Assembly (NCBI RefSeq): GCF_014266025.1
Contig: NZ_JACMYC010000004.1
Location: 372,001-436,000 of the forward strand
Reading direction: 5' to 3'
DNA: 64,000 bases
Origin: Nocardioides deserti
Lineage (GTDB): Bacteria; Actinomycetota; Actinomycetes; Propionibacteriales; Nocardioidaceae
This document shows, piece by piece, positions 8,469 through 16,259 of the stretch (its first letter is position 1; each line of letters opens with the position of its first letter). Both the position numbers and the translations under genes were made by a program. The notes below the pieces were generated by a model that was given only the letters and a program-made list of their open reading frames with translations, did no database searches and was not told the origin of the DNA.

Positions 8469-9878
8469 TCAGGTCCGTGTTGCAGGAACCTTGCGGCGGG
8501 AGGGGACAATCTTGCGGCCGTCTTGAGGATCGGCCGCCCCGCCGAGGTGCCGGACGTCCGGGATGAAGGCCGCCGCGAGCGCGGCGAGCAGCATCACGAC
8601 GCCGATGACGGCGAAGCCGAGGGTGTAGCCGCGCTCCTCGGGGATGCCGCTCGGCAGCACGTGGGCGGTCACGATCCCGGCCATGACGGCCGACCCGACG
8701 GCGCCGCCGATGGTGCGGATGTTGGCGTTCATCCCGTTCGCGACGCCGGTCTGCTCCGGCGGCACCGAGGCGATGACGACGCCGGCGAGGCTGGAGAAGA
8801 TCAGGCCGGAGCCGAGGCCCTGGACGTTCGTGGCGGCGTACAGCTGCCAGGTCTCGTCGTGGAGCAGGGCCATGGAGAAGTACGTCGCCGCCGCGGCGAG
8901 CGCGCCGGTCACCACGACCACGCGGGCGCCGAGCGTCCGCACGAGCCGGGCGGTGACGAACCCGACGAGGAAGCTCGCGACCGCGGAGGGGAGCAGCAGC
9001 CACCCCGACTCCGAGATGGTCGCGCCGAATCCGTAGCCGGCCTCCTCGGGGGTCTGCAGGAACTGCGGCAGGAAGCCGAACGACGCGAACATGCCGAACC
9101 CGACGAAGCCCGAGACGAGGTTGGTGGTCCACACCCCACGCCGGCGCATCATCCGCATGTCGATCATCGGCACCGGTGCGCGGGACTCGGTGCGGACCCA
9201 GACGACCAGCAGCACGACCGCAGCGGCCAGCAGGCCGAGGACGCGGCCGGAGGCCCAGCCCCACGCGTTGCCCTTGCTCAGCGCCAGAAGCAGCGAGACG
9301 AGCCACCCGCTGAGCAGCAGCGCGGGCAGCACCGGCAGCCGGGCGGCGGTGCGCACGGGCGACTCGGGCACGAACAGCAGGGCGGCGACGGCGGCCGCGG
9401 CGGTCGCGAACATCGGCAGCAGGAACAGCCAGCGGTAGCCCAGCCCGTCGACGATCGGCCCTGCCACGACGACGCCGATGCCGAAGCCGGCGGCGGTCAG
9501 CGAGGCGATCACGCTCAGGGCGGTCGGCATCCGTCGTCCGAACTCGTCGCGGATGATCCCGAACGACAGCGGCAGCACGCCGCCACCGGCACCCTGCACC
9601 ACGCGCGCCGCGATGAGCCAGCCGATGCTCGGCGCGAAGGCCGCCATCAGCGACCCGACGACGAGCGCGCTCATCGTGATGACGAGCATCCGCACCTTGC
9701 CGACCACGTCGCCGATCCGGCCGAGCAGGGGAGTGCAGATCGAGGCGGAGAGCAGGTACGCCGTCAGCACCCACGTGACGGTCGCCTGGTCGGTGTCGAG
9801 CTCGACCTGGATCCGGGCGAGGACCGGGACGATCAACGACTGCAGCAGCGAGAACGACGCCGCTGCCGTGGCCAGCAC
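8469..9878 (-). CDS. MFS transporter, DHA2-type drug/proton antiporter
   Basis: 469 residues. About 14 hydrophobic segments, motif A GRIGDVVGKVRM after helix 2, and a motif C-like AAGFGIGVVVAGPIVDGLGYRWLF stretch (read in parts) identify a DHA2-family exporter in the cytoplasmic membrane. The only usable start is GTG at 9878. It lies 39 bases past the TGA of the RsbW-like gene in the same frame, so the first helix is slightly short. Spacing suggests co-transcription with the STAS and RsbW-like genes. The exported compound is unknown. Confidence 0.85.
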   Translation of the reverse strand: MLATAAASFSLLQSLIVPVLARIQVELDTDQATVTWVLTAYLLSASICTPLLGRIGDVVGKVRMLVITMSALVVGSLMAAFAPSIGWLIAARVVQGAGGGVLPLSFGIIRDEFGRRMPTALSVIASLTAAGFGIGVVVAGPIVDGLGYRWLFLLPMFATAAAAVAALLFVPESPVRTAARLPVLPALLLSGWLVSLLLALSKGNAWGWASGRVLGLLAAAVVLLVVWVRTESRAPVPMIDMRMMRRRGVWTTNLVSGFVGFGMFASFGFLPQFLQTPEEAGYGFGATISESGWLLLPSAVASFLVGFVTARLVRTLGARVVVVTGALAAAATYFSMALLHDETWQLYAATNVQGLGSGLIFSSLAGVVIASVPPEQTGVANGMNANIRTIGGAVGSAVMAGIVTAHVLPSGIPEERGYTLGFAVIGVVMLLAALAAAFIPDVRHLGGAADPQDGRKIVPSRRKVPATRT

Positions 9879-9917
9879 CGCGAAGGTGATCGCGGGCCGG
9901 GAGCGTGGTGCTACGGG

Positions 9918-10310
9918 TCAGCCCAGCTTGAGCGTGGCGGTGATCTGCGTGCCCTCGGAGCGGTCGATCTGGAGGCTCTGGCAGATCGACTCGACCAGGG
10001 CGAGGCCACGGCCGCGGGGGGCGTACATGTCGACCTGCGTCACGGTCGGCTCGGCCTCGCTGCCGTCGTCGCGCACGCAGAGCGTCAGCATGCCGTCCTG
10101 CACCCACCAGGAGACGTGGATGGCGTCGTCGTCGGACCGGCCGTGCTCGACGCCGTTGGTGACCAGCTCGCTGACCACGAGCGCCGCGTCGTTGACGATC
10201 CGGTCGGGCACGCCCGCCTGCGTCAGGAAGTCGTGGAGCTGGTGCCGCGCCGCGGTGGCGGCGGCCAGCTCGAAGGGGAGCCGGTAGGACCGGACGTCGC
10301 CGGTGCTCAT
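9918..10310 (-). CDS. RsbW/SpoIIAB-like anti-sigma serine kinase (HATPase_c_2)
   Basis: 130 residues from the ATG at 10310, which forms an ATGA overlap with the STAS gene; this overlap decides the start against longer in-frame versions. GHKL ATPase motifs are intact: N-box SELVTN with the catalytic Glu and Mg-binding Asn, G1 box RDDGS, G2 box GRGLALV. Such proteins bind a sigma factor and phosphorylate a STAS antagonist. The partner STAS gene is directly upstream and the phytochrome-phosphatase gene lies before that, so the three form a partner-switching set. No sigma gene is adjacent; the nearest candidate is at 53074-53883. Confidence 0.88.
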   Translation of the reverse strand: MSTGDVRSYRLPFELAAATAARHQLHDFLTQAGVPDRIVNDAALVVSELVTNGVEHGRSDDDAIHVSWWVQDGMLTLCVRDDGSEAEPTVTQVDMYAPRGRGLALVESICQSLQIDRSEGTQITATLKLG

Positions 10311-10615
10311 GCGGTCCGGTAGGGCATCGCGCACACGTGCAGCACGCGCTGCGCGACGGACCCGTCCTCGGCGACGAGGTCGAGCTCGGCCCCGGCGTTC
10401 CTCATGTTCTTGTGGGCGGTGGCGAGCACGCCGATGGCGAGGCTCGGCATGAAGTCGACGTCGCTGAGGTCGACCACGAGGGTCTCGGCGAAGTCCTTGC
10501 TGTACTTCTGCAGGACGTCGCGGAACCGGGGGCCGGCGAGCTCGTCGATCGTGCCGCTCACGCGCACGGTGCGGCTCTGCTCGTCGTAGTCCGCACTGAA
10601 GGGTCGATCCAACAC
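10307..10615 (-). CDS. STAS-domain anti-sigma factor antagonist homologue, variant phosphosite
   Basis: 102 residues. The STAS pattern is clear (VRVSGTIDELAGPRFRDVL, TLVVDLSDVDF, GVLATAHKNM). In SpoIIAA/RsbV the loop after the central strand reads DSSGLG, with the second Ser phosphorylated. Here it reads MPSLAIGVL: the Asp is Pro and the phosphorylatable Ser position is Leu, leaving only the first Ser. This suggests altered or absent phosphorylation. It overlaps the RsbW-like gene by four bases and follows the phytochrome phosphatase by 63 bases. GTG at 10615 is preceded by a TACGAT box six bases away, suggesting a leaderless transcript. A paralogue with the same variant is at 14683-15015. 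Confidence 0.85.
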   Translation of the reverse strand: MLDRPFSADYDEQSRTVRVSGTIDELAGPRFRDVLQKYSKDFAETLVVDLSDVDFMPSLAIGVLATAHKNMRNAGAELDLVAEDGSVAQRVLHVCAMPYRTA

Positions 10616-10621
10616 CCGGTC

Positions 10622-10627
10622 ATCGTA
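10622..10627 (-). promoter_or_regulatory. Candidate -10 box for leaderless STAS transcript
   Basis: TACGAT on the minus strand, six bases before the GTG at 10615. The spacing would start the mRNA at or next to the start codon. One of eight similarly placed TANNNT boxes in the window. Confidence 0.4.
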
Positions 10628-10678
10628 ACGGAGGCGGTCCTCGGCCGTGGCGGCCGTGCCTCCCCTCGCCTTCGGAGG

Positions 10679-12928
10679 TCAGTGGAACCGGATGGCGAGG
10701 ACGGTGGTGTCGTCGTCCTTCTCGCCGGGGACCGCCTCGACGAGGCGGTCGATCCACCGGTCGAGCGGCTCGTCGCCGGGCCCGGTGCCGCCGGCCTCGC
10801 GGAGCAGGTCGAGGGCGGCCAGCAGGTCCACCTCGCGCCGCTCGACGAGGCCGTCGCTGAACATCAGCAGCGTCGAGCCCGGCGGCACCTCGACCTCGGC
10901 GGCGCGGGCGTGACCCTCGCCGAGGCCGAGCAGGGGGCGCGCGGTGACGGGTACGTCGCGAGCGGTGACGCCGTCGAAGAGCAGCGGCAACGGGTGCCCG
11001 GCGCTCACCAGCTCGACCCGGCGGCTGTCCGCGTCGACGACGGCCACCAGGGCGGTTGCGACGCGCTCGTCGATGAGCGACGACATCAGCTGGTCGAGGC
11101 GGTCCAGGCAGGTGCCGGGGTCGTCGCCGGCGAAGAGGTAGGCGCGCATCGCGGTTCGGATCTGGGTCATCGCCCCGACCGCGCTGACGCCGTGCCCGGC
11201 GACGTCGCCCACCACGTAGGCGACGCGGCCGCCGCCGACCTCGACGGCGTCCCACCAGTCCCCGCCGAGCTGGAAGGTCGAGGCCGGGAGGTAGCGGGCG
11301 ACGACGTCGATGCCCTCGACCTCGGGCAGCTGCTCGCGCAGGATCGAGCGCTGGAGGGACTCCGCGACCGCGATCTGCTCGCGCGAGCGCTGGAGCATGA
11401 GGCCGTTGACGTGGGTCTGCAGCGCCGTGGCGGCGTCGGCCTGCCAGGCCTCCCACGGGGCGCTGTGCCCGCGCACGACCTGCTGCCACTTCTCGAAGGA
11501 CTTGCGGGGGGAGAGGCGGACCTCGGGGCCCTCCTGCGCGGCGAGCAGCTTGTTGGTCGGGTCGCCGCCCCAGTCGACGACCTGCTCGAGCTCGGGCCGC
11601 AGCCACAGCAGCCAGCTCTCCGGGCCGGCGGCGATGCACAGCGCCCCGGCGGCGACCGGCGCGTGCTCGGCCAGTGCGGGGTCGAGCACGGCGAGGTGGT
11701 CGCTGGCCACGACGTCGCCGGTGGGCCGCAGCAGCAGCTGGGCGATGCGGCGTACGACGTCGTCGTCGGGCACCTGGCCGGCGGTGTGCAGCTGCTCGTC
11801 GTGGCAGAGCGCGACGCCGCCGGCGTCCATGAGGCGCAGCAGGTCGGGGTCGGCGACGAGACCGTCGAGCGGGGCGTCGCTCGAGGCAGAGAGTCGGGCG
11901 GTCATCTTCGCCAGCGTCGACTGAGCGGCGAGCGCGGCCTCGCGCTGGTCGGAGCGCTCCCGCTCGGCGACCATCTGCGAGGCGACCTGGCCGAGGAACT
12001 CCGCCGCGGCGCGGGCGTCCTGGCTCGGCCGGTGCGGACCGGAGTAGTGGTGGCAGGCCACCAGGCCCCACAGCTCCTCGTCGACGATGAGCGAGACCGA
12101 CATCGAGGCGGTGACGCCCATGTTGGAGAGGTACTCGACGTGGATCGGCGAGACGCTGCGCAGCGTGGAGTGCGACAGGTCCAGCGGCGCCTCGGTGGCC
12201 GGGTCGAGCACCGGGTGGAGAGGTACGGGGGTGTAGCCGATGTCGGCGATGAGCCGGGTCCAGTTGGCGGTGTAGAGCCGCCGGGCCTGGGCCGGGATGT
12301 CGGTGGCCGGGTAGTGCAGGCCCAGGAACGGGTTGAGGTCCTCGCGGCGCTCCTCGGCGACGACCTCGCCGTTCCAGTGCTGGTCGAAGCGGTAGACCAT
12401 GACCCGGTCGAAGCCGGTGATCGAGGAGACCTCGCGCGCCAGCTGGGCGGTCAGCTCGTCGACCGTCGTCGACGCGGCCAGGCGGCCCATCGCGCTGCGG
12501 GCGGAGCGGTACGACATCGGGAGGGCGCGGCCGCGCTCGAGCGACTCGATCTCGACGACGAGGCGGCCGCCGGAGGTGTGCACGCCGACGTCGACCGTGC
12601 CGCCGGCCAGCGCGCCGCCGCGGTCGGCCGGCAGGAGCAGCGTCAGCGGCTCGCGGGCGGTCGCGAGCTCCGCATGGTGCTCGATGGCGCGGGTGGCGCC
12701 CTCGCCGACGAAATCGGTGAGGGGACGGCCGAGCGCCTCGTCGAGCGGGACGCCGAGCAGCTCCTCGACGTTGGCGGAGACCATCACGGTGGTGCCGGTG
12801 GCCGGGTCGACCGCGAGCAGCACGCCGTGCGGCTGGATGGCGCCCGGGATGTGGATCGGCTCGCGGTCGCAGTTGTTGAGGTCGACGCGACCGTACGCCG
12901 GGGTGTGCGGCGACACCGTCTCGGTCAC
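10679..12928 (-). CDS. Bacteriophytochrome fused to PP2C/SpoIIE phosphatase
   Basis: 749 residues. An N-terminal PAS-GAF-PHY photosensory core is followed by a SpoIIE-type phosphatase. Biliverdin-binding Cys20 lies in NNCDREPIHIPG, as in bacteriophytochromes. The GAF domain has the PATDIP motif (207-212, Asp210) and SPIH with His263. The PHY tongue carries PRKSF (474-478). The phosphatase (about 515-749) keeps its metal Asp residues in GGDWWD (555-560), GDVAGHG (574-580), SDGLVE and DDDTTV. There is no histidine kinase module. The expected role is red/far-red light control of STAS dephosphorylation, and a STAS gene and RsbW-like gene follow 63 bases downstream. No biliverdin-producing haem oxygenase gene is seen in the window. 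Confidence 0.93.
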   Translation of the reverse strand: MTETVSPHTPAYGRVDLNNCDREPIHIPGAIQPHGVLLAVDPATGTTVMVSANVEELLGVPLDEALGRPLTDFVGEGATRAIEHHAELATAREPLTLLLPADRGGALAGGTVDVGVHTSGGRLVVEIESLERGRALPMSYRSARSAMGRLAASTTVDELTAQLAREVSSITGFDRVMVYRFDQHWNGEVVAEERREDLNPFLGLHYPATDIPAQARRLYTANWTRLIADIGYTPVPLHPVLDPATEAPLDLSHSTLRSVSPIHVEYLSNMGVTASMSVSLIVDEELWGLVACHHYSGPHRPSQDARAAAEFLGQVASQMVAERERSDQREAALAAQSTLAKMTARLSASSDAPLDGLVADPDLLRLMDAGGVALCHDEQLHTAGQVPDDDVVRRIAQLLLRPTGDVVASDHLAVLDPALAEHAPVAAGALCIAAGPESWLLWLRPELEQVVDWGGDPTNKLLAAQEGPEVRLSPRKSFEKWQQVVRGHSAPWEAWQADAATALQTHVNGLMLQRSREQIAVAESLQRSILREQLPEVEGIDVVARYLPASTFQLGGDWWDAVEVGGGRVAYVVGDVAGHGVSAVGAMTQIRTAMRAYLFAGDDPGTCLDRLDQLMSSLIDERVATALVAVVDADSRRVELVSAGHPLPLLFDGVTARDVPVTARPLLGLGEGHARAAEVEVPPGSTLLMFSDGLVERREVDLLAALDLLREAGGTGPGDEPLDRWIDRLVEAVPGEKDDDTTVLAIRFH

Positions 12929-12993
12929 GCGGGCTCCATCGGCAGTCGCAGCAGGTCGCGGGCCACTTTACCGGTCGGCGACCCGCGCCGGGC

Positions 12994-13728
12994 TCACCCC
13001 TGTCGGTCGGCTCCCGCCGCCTCCTCGGCCACCGCGGCGAGCACCTCGTCGAGCCGCTCGGCGAGCTCCCGCGGACCCTCGACGACCTCGACCGCGCCGG
13101 CCTCCCGCAGCTCCGCCGCGGTGACCCCACCGGTCAGCACCCCGACGAACGCCACGCCGGCGGCGTGCGCCGACTCGGCGTCCCAGACGGTGTCGCCGAC
13201 GGCGAAGGCACGCGCGGCGTCGACCCGCTCGAGGCTCACCGAGAGCAGGTCGGGCGCGGGCTTGCTGGACTCCGCCTCGTCGCCGGCCAGTGTCGCGCGG
13301 ATCGCCGACGTCCCGGGGACGAGGTCGAGCAGGCGGTCGGTGAGCTCGCGCTCCCCGGAGCTGGCCAGCACGACCTGGAGACCCGAGGTCCGCAGCGCCT
13401 CCAGCAGGTCCTCGGCGCCGTCGAGCGCGACGATCTCGCCGAACCTCGCGTCGAAGTGGTGTGCGTGCCGGGCGCGCACGTCGTCGCCGACCGACCGCTC
13501 GACGCTGTCGTCGGTCACCTCCGCCACGAGCCGGTCCCCGCCCATGCCGATGGCGCGGTGCAGCCGGTGGGACGCGACGTCGACGCCCACGTCGCGGAAG
13601 GCCGCCCGCCAGCAGCCGACGTGGACGTAGACGGAGTCGACGAGCGTGCCGTCCAGGTCGAGGACGACGGAGTCGGGGCGCTCGGGGCGGGCGGGGCGGC
13701 TGGGGGTGTCGGGGGTTCGCATGGTCAT
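12994..13728 (-). CDS. HAD-family phosphatase/hydrolase
   Basis: 244 residues from ATG at 13728 (a second ATG at 13722 is also possible). HAD motif I is LDLDGTLVDS, motif II VVLASSG, motif III Lys in ESSKPAPD, and motif IV GDTVWDAE. The helical cap between motifs I and II fits the phosphoglycolate phosphatase-like subclass acting on small phosphorylated metabolites; the substrate is unknown. A GGGGAACCG box ends a few bases before the ATG. Confidence 0.85.
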   Translation of the reverse strand: MTMRTPDTPSRPARPERPDSVVLDLDGTLVDSVYVHVGCWRAAFRDVGVDVASHRLHRAIGMGGDRLVAEVTDDSVERSVGDDVRARHAHHFDARFGEIVALDGAEDLLEALRTSGLQVVLASSGERELTDRLLDLVPGTSAIRATLAGDEAESSKPAPDLLSVSLERVDAARAFAVGDTVWDAESAHAAGVAFVGVLTGGVTAAELREAGAVEVVEGPRELAERLDEVLAAVAEEAAGADRQG

Positions 13729-13745
13729 CGCGAGCACGGTTCCCC
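13729..13745 (-). promoter_or_regulatory. GGGNACCG-type start-proximal box (HAD gene)
   Basis: On the minus strand, GGGGAACCGTGCTCGCG ends directly at the ATG. It resembles six other boxes of the form GGGNACCGG placed about 9-11 bases before a start codon in this window. Confidence 0.3.
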
Positions 13746-13889
13746 GCCGGACGCTCCGGCAGTCAGGTGCGGCTGGCGGATCGGCTCCGAACCGGCTGGG
13801 CCGTGTGCGGGCCCCCACGGCGGGGGTACCGCACGAGGACGCCGCGCCGAGCGGCGTACGCACCACTCGACCACCGGGAGGGAACCCAC

Positions 13890-14393
13890 GTGAGCGACGC
13901 CAGCACCGGCCAGGACACCCCGCACGCGGAGGAGCGCAAGCTCGTCGACCTGATCGACGACATGCCGATCGCGATGATGACAACCGTCGACGCCGAGGGA
14001 CGGATGCGGTCGGTCCCGATGGCGCGGCAGGAGGTCGAGCCCACCGCGGACCTGTGGTTCATCACCGCCCGCGACACCCAGCACGTCGAGGACCTGCGCG
14101 CCCGGCCGCAGGTCGGGCTGACCTTCTCGGCCCGCGACTCCTGGGTCGCCCTGCGCGGGGCGGCCACCGTGGTCGACGACGAGGCGAAGCTGCGCGAGCT
14201 CTGGAACACCTTCGCGGAGGCCTGGCTCCCCGGCGGGCCGGAGGACCCGCAGGCCGTGCTCATCCACGTCGCGGTGGAGCACGGGGAGTACTGGGACAGC
14301 CCCGGCGGCAAGGTCGCCTCGCTGATCAGCTTCGCCAAGACCAAGCTGACCGGCGACACCTACGACGCCGACACCGGATCCGTCGACCTGTAG
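13890..14393 (+). CDS. PPOX-fold protein (general-stress protein 26-like)
   Basis: 167 residues from a GTG with a good GGGAGG ribosome site at 13876-13881. The split-barrel FMN-binding pattern is visible: IAMMTTVDAEGRMRSVPMARQ, LWFITARDTQHVEDL, VGLTFSARDSWVALRGAATV, and the C-terminal GEYWDSPGG. Members bind FMN, haem or F420; the SPGG ending is typical of the general-stress GSP26-like branch. A GGGGTAC sequence about 60 bases upstream could be a stress-sigma -10, but no matching -35 is evident. Confidence 0.85.
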   Translation: MSDASTGQDTPHAEERKLVDLIDDMPIAMMTTVDAEGRMRSVPMARQEVEPTADLWFITARDTQHVEDLRARPQVGLTFSARDSWVALRGAATVVDDEAKLRELWNTFAEAWLPGGPEDPQAVLIHVAVEHGEYWDSPGGKVASLISFAKTKLTGDTYDADTGSVDL

Positions 14394-14427
14394 CCCGGCT
14401 GCCGCGGTCACCGTCCCCGCACGGACG

Positions 14428-14462
14428 ACGAGGCCCGGCGCTTGTCGAGCGCCGGGCCTCGT
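14428..14462. terminator. 15-bp hairpin terminator
   Basis: Arms 14428-14442 and 14448-14462 (ACGAGGCCCGGCGCT and its inverse) around the loop TGTCG, 35 bases after the PPOX gene stop. This is a strong intrinsic terminator without T-run. Confidence 0.75.
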
Positions 14463-14593
14463 GCCGTCCGGACGTCGCGATCGTCCGGTGAGAGATGCGC
14501 CGGCGGTCGTCCCCGCAGCCACAGGGTCTGCGTAAGGCCCTTACGGAGGAACCGCCGGCGTTCGGGAAGTACCCGGGCGACCGGAACGGCAAT

Positions 14594-14627
14594 CACATCC
14601 GATGTGGTTTTCACCCCATCGGGTGAA
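14594..14627. repeat. Two adjacent small inverted repeats
   Basis: CACATC-C-GATGTG (14594-14606) is followed by TTCACCC-CATC-GGGTGAA (14610-14627). They lie between convergent genes, 56 bases past the STAS gene's stop in its reading direction, so a terminator role for that gene is possible. The second resembles CACCC/GGGTG elements found upstream of other regulators here. Confidence 0.35.
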
Positions 14628-14682
14628 GAGCCGAGCCGCCGGTGAGCGACGGAGCAGTGGAGACGGGTCAGACGGTGCTGAG

Positions 14683-15015
14683 TCAGACGGTGCCGGGGGT
14701 GCCGTGCTCCGGCACCGCCTCGAAGAACGGCATGCCGGTGATGACGAGGACGCGGTGGGCGATCGTGCCGGGCGCCGCGACGAGGGCGAGCTCCGCGCCG
14801 TTCTCCTCCGCCTGGCGCAGGCCGGTGGCGAGCACGCCGACCGCGACGCTCGGCAGGAAGTCGACGTCGCTCAGCTCGACGGTCAGCGGACGGCGGTGCT
14901 CGTCGGAGTGCTCCTTGATCGCGCTGCGGAGCGCGGCGATGGCGTACTCGTCGATGGACCCGCCGAGGGTCAGGACCCCATCGGCGTGGGAGGACGAGAA
15001 AGGCCGTTCGAGCAT
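14683..15015 (-). CDS. Second STAS-domain antagonist homologue, variant phosphosite
   Basis: 110 residues, ATG. It closely resembles the 10307-10615 STAS protein (MLERPFSSSHADGVLTLGGSIDEYAI against MLDRPFSADY), including the variant loop: here LPSVAVGVL, again with Pro for the Asp and a hydrophobic residue for the phosphorylatable Ser. It is a single gene with no kinase or phosphatase beside it. A TAGGGT box six bases before the ATG suggests a leaderless transcript. Confidence 0.82.
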   Translation of the reverse strand: MLERPFSSSHADGVLTLGGSIDEYAIAALRSAIKEHSDEHRRPLTVELSDVDFLPSVAVGVLATGLRQAEENGAELALVAAPGTIAHRVLVITGMPFFEAVPEHGTPGTV

Positions 15016-15021
15016 GGCTCG

Positions 15022-15027
15022 ACCCTA
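15022..15027 (-). promoter_or_regulatory. Candidate -10 box TAGGGT, leaderless STAS gene
   Basis: TAGGGT on the minus strand, then CGAGCC, then the ATG at 15015. Further upstream on the same strand GTTTCG lies 17 bases before the GATAGG that overlaps this box, a possible -35. Confidence 0.4.
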
Positions 15028-15115
15028 TCGGCGAGGCGAGCGGTCCCGAAACCCATGTCCTCACCCCTCGGGGTAGTTCCGGGGGCTCGGGCGCCGCCGC
15101 CTGTGGACAGCGCAG

Positions 15116-15150
15116 GTTTCCGGGGCGGTGGGGCCGGTCACCGGGGCGGC
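15116..15150 (+). promoter_or_regulatory. GTTT-N16-GGTCACC promoter candidate
   Basis: GTTT (15116-15119), sixteen bases, then GGTCACCGGGGCGGC ending at the ATG at 15151. The layout resembles sigma-B/F-type promoters (GTTT, about 15-17 bases, GGGTAY) with a start codon close to the transcript start. Confidence 0.4.
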
Positions 15151-15291
15151 ATGACGCTGTTGACCGACGGGCGCCCGGCGCCGCCCACGCAGGTGGACCT
15201 CCCGATCGCCGACGGACCGGGGACCGGGTTCCGCGACTGCCGCGGTGTCTGGCACCGGCTGGACCGCGAGGACGACGGGAGCCGGGACTGA
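15151..15291 (+). CDS. 46-residue conserved-looking small protein coupled to the diiron enzyme
   Basis: ATG at 15151, directly after a promoter-like box. The stop TGA overlaps the next gene's ATG (TGATG), which is typical translational coupling. The sequence has a Pro/Asp-rich first half (RPAPPTQVDLPI) and a charged end with one Cys, CRGVWHRL and DREDDGSRD. There is no signal peptide or membrane segment. I recognise no family. It may be a small accessory protein or substrate for the downstream enzyme; it could also be a leader frame that only serves coupling. Confidence 0.55.
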   Translation: MTLLTDGRPAPPTQVDLPIADGPGTGFRDCRGVWHRLDREDDGSRD

Positions 15292-16259
15292 TGCTGCTGC
15301 CGAAGGCCCGCGGGACGCTCAGCGAGCAGCTGTTCACCGCGCTGCGGGAGGAGCCCGGCACGGCGGTCGTGCTCGATGCCGGCGTCGCCGACGACGCCGA
15401 GGACCGCGCGATCGCTCTGTGGGCGTCGTACGAGCTGCACTACCGCGGCTTCGAGGACGTCGACGACCGTTGGGAGTGGAGCCCGGACGTGCTGCGCGTG
15501 CGGGCGGGGCTCGAGGAGGTGCTGGAGTCCGAGCTGCGTGAGCGGTACGACGCGCACCGGCCCGAGCGCACCAGCGACCGCGTGGAGGACCTTGCCAAGG
15601 ACCTGTTCGACTACATCGCCGCCCACGACGGGCCGTCGATGGCGCGCTACGTCCAGACCGACGCGACCGAGGCACAGACGATGGAGCTGCTCCGGCAGAA
15701 GTCGGTCTACCACCTCAAGGAGGCCGACCCCTCCGCCTGGGTCGTCCCGCGGCTGCCCACCGGCCCGAAGGCCGCGCTGATGGAGCTGCAGTTCGACGAG
15801 TACGGCGACGGCAACCCCGCCCGGCTGCACCAGCACCTGTTCGAGCGCGGCCTCGAGGCTGCGGGCCTCCGGTCGGAGTACGGCGCGTACGTCGACGAGG
15901 CGACCGTGCCGGTGCTGGAGTCGAACAACGTCCAGTCGTTCCTCGGCCTGCACCGGCGGCTGCGTGCCGCCTCGCTCGGCCACCTGGCGGCGTTCGAGGC
16001 GACCAGCTCGATCCCGTCGCGCCGGATGGCCCAGGGCCTCGAGCGCCTCGGCTTCCCCGACGAGATCGTCGAGTACTACCGCGAGCACGTCGAGGCCGAC
16101 GCCGTCCACGAGCAGCTCGCCGTGCGTGACATCTGCGTGCCCCTCGTCGCGATGGAGCCGAACCTGGCCGACGACGTCTTCCTGGGTGCCTTCGCCTGCC
16201 TCGACACCGAGGACCGCCAGGCCCGCGACCTGCTCGAGCGCTGGGGGGTGGACGCATGA
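15291..16259 (+). CDS. Iron-containing redox enzyme, haem-oxygenase-like diiron fold
   Basis: 322 all-helical residues. The pattern MELQFDEYGDG (164-174) followed by ARLHQHLFE is the signature of the 'iron-containing redox enzyme' family. In this family Glu/Asp and His on three helices bind two irons; candidates here are Glu165, a His of HQH, Glu236, His266, Asp270 and His273. Known members perform oxidations on amino-acid-like or lipid substrates; the substrate here is unknown. It is coupled to a 46-residue ORF upstream and overlaps the CDGSH gene by four bases (ATGA), giving a tight three-gene cassette. It is not a biliverdin-forming haem oxygenase by motif. Confidence 0.82.
   Translation: MLLPKARGTLSEQLFTALREEPGTAVVLDAGVADDAEDRAIALWASYELHYRGFEDVDDRWEWSPDVLRVRAGLEEVLESELRERYDAHRPERTSDRVEDLAKDLFDYIAAHDGPSMARYVQTDATEAQTMELLRQKSVYHLKEADPSAWVVPRLPTGPKAALMELQFDEYGDGNPARLHQHLFERGLEAAGLRSEYGAYVDEATVPVLESNNVQSFLGLHRRLRAASLGHLAAFEATSSIPSRRMAQGLERLGFPDEIVEYYREHVEADAVHEQLAVRDICVPLVAMEPNLADDVFLGAFACLDTEDRQARDLLERWGVDA

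Noticed and set aside
15291..16259. The diiron protein as the haem oxygenase that makes biliverdin for the phytochrome.
   Set aside because: It belongs to the haem-oxygenase-like fold only. The Glu/Asp/His pattern is that of non-haem diiron oxidases. The biliverdin source must be elsewhere.
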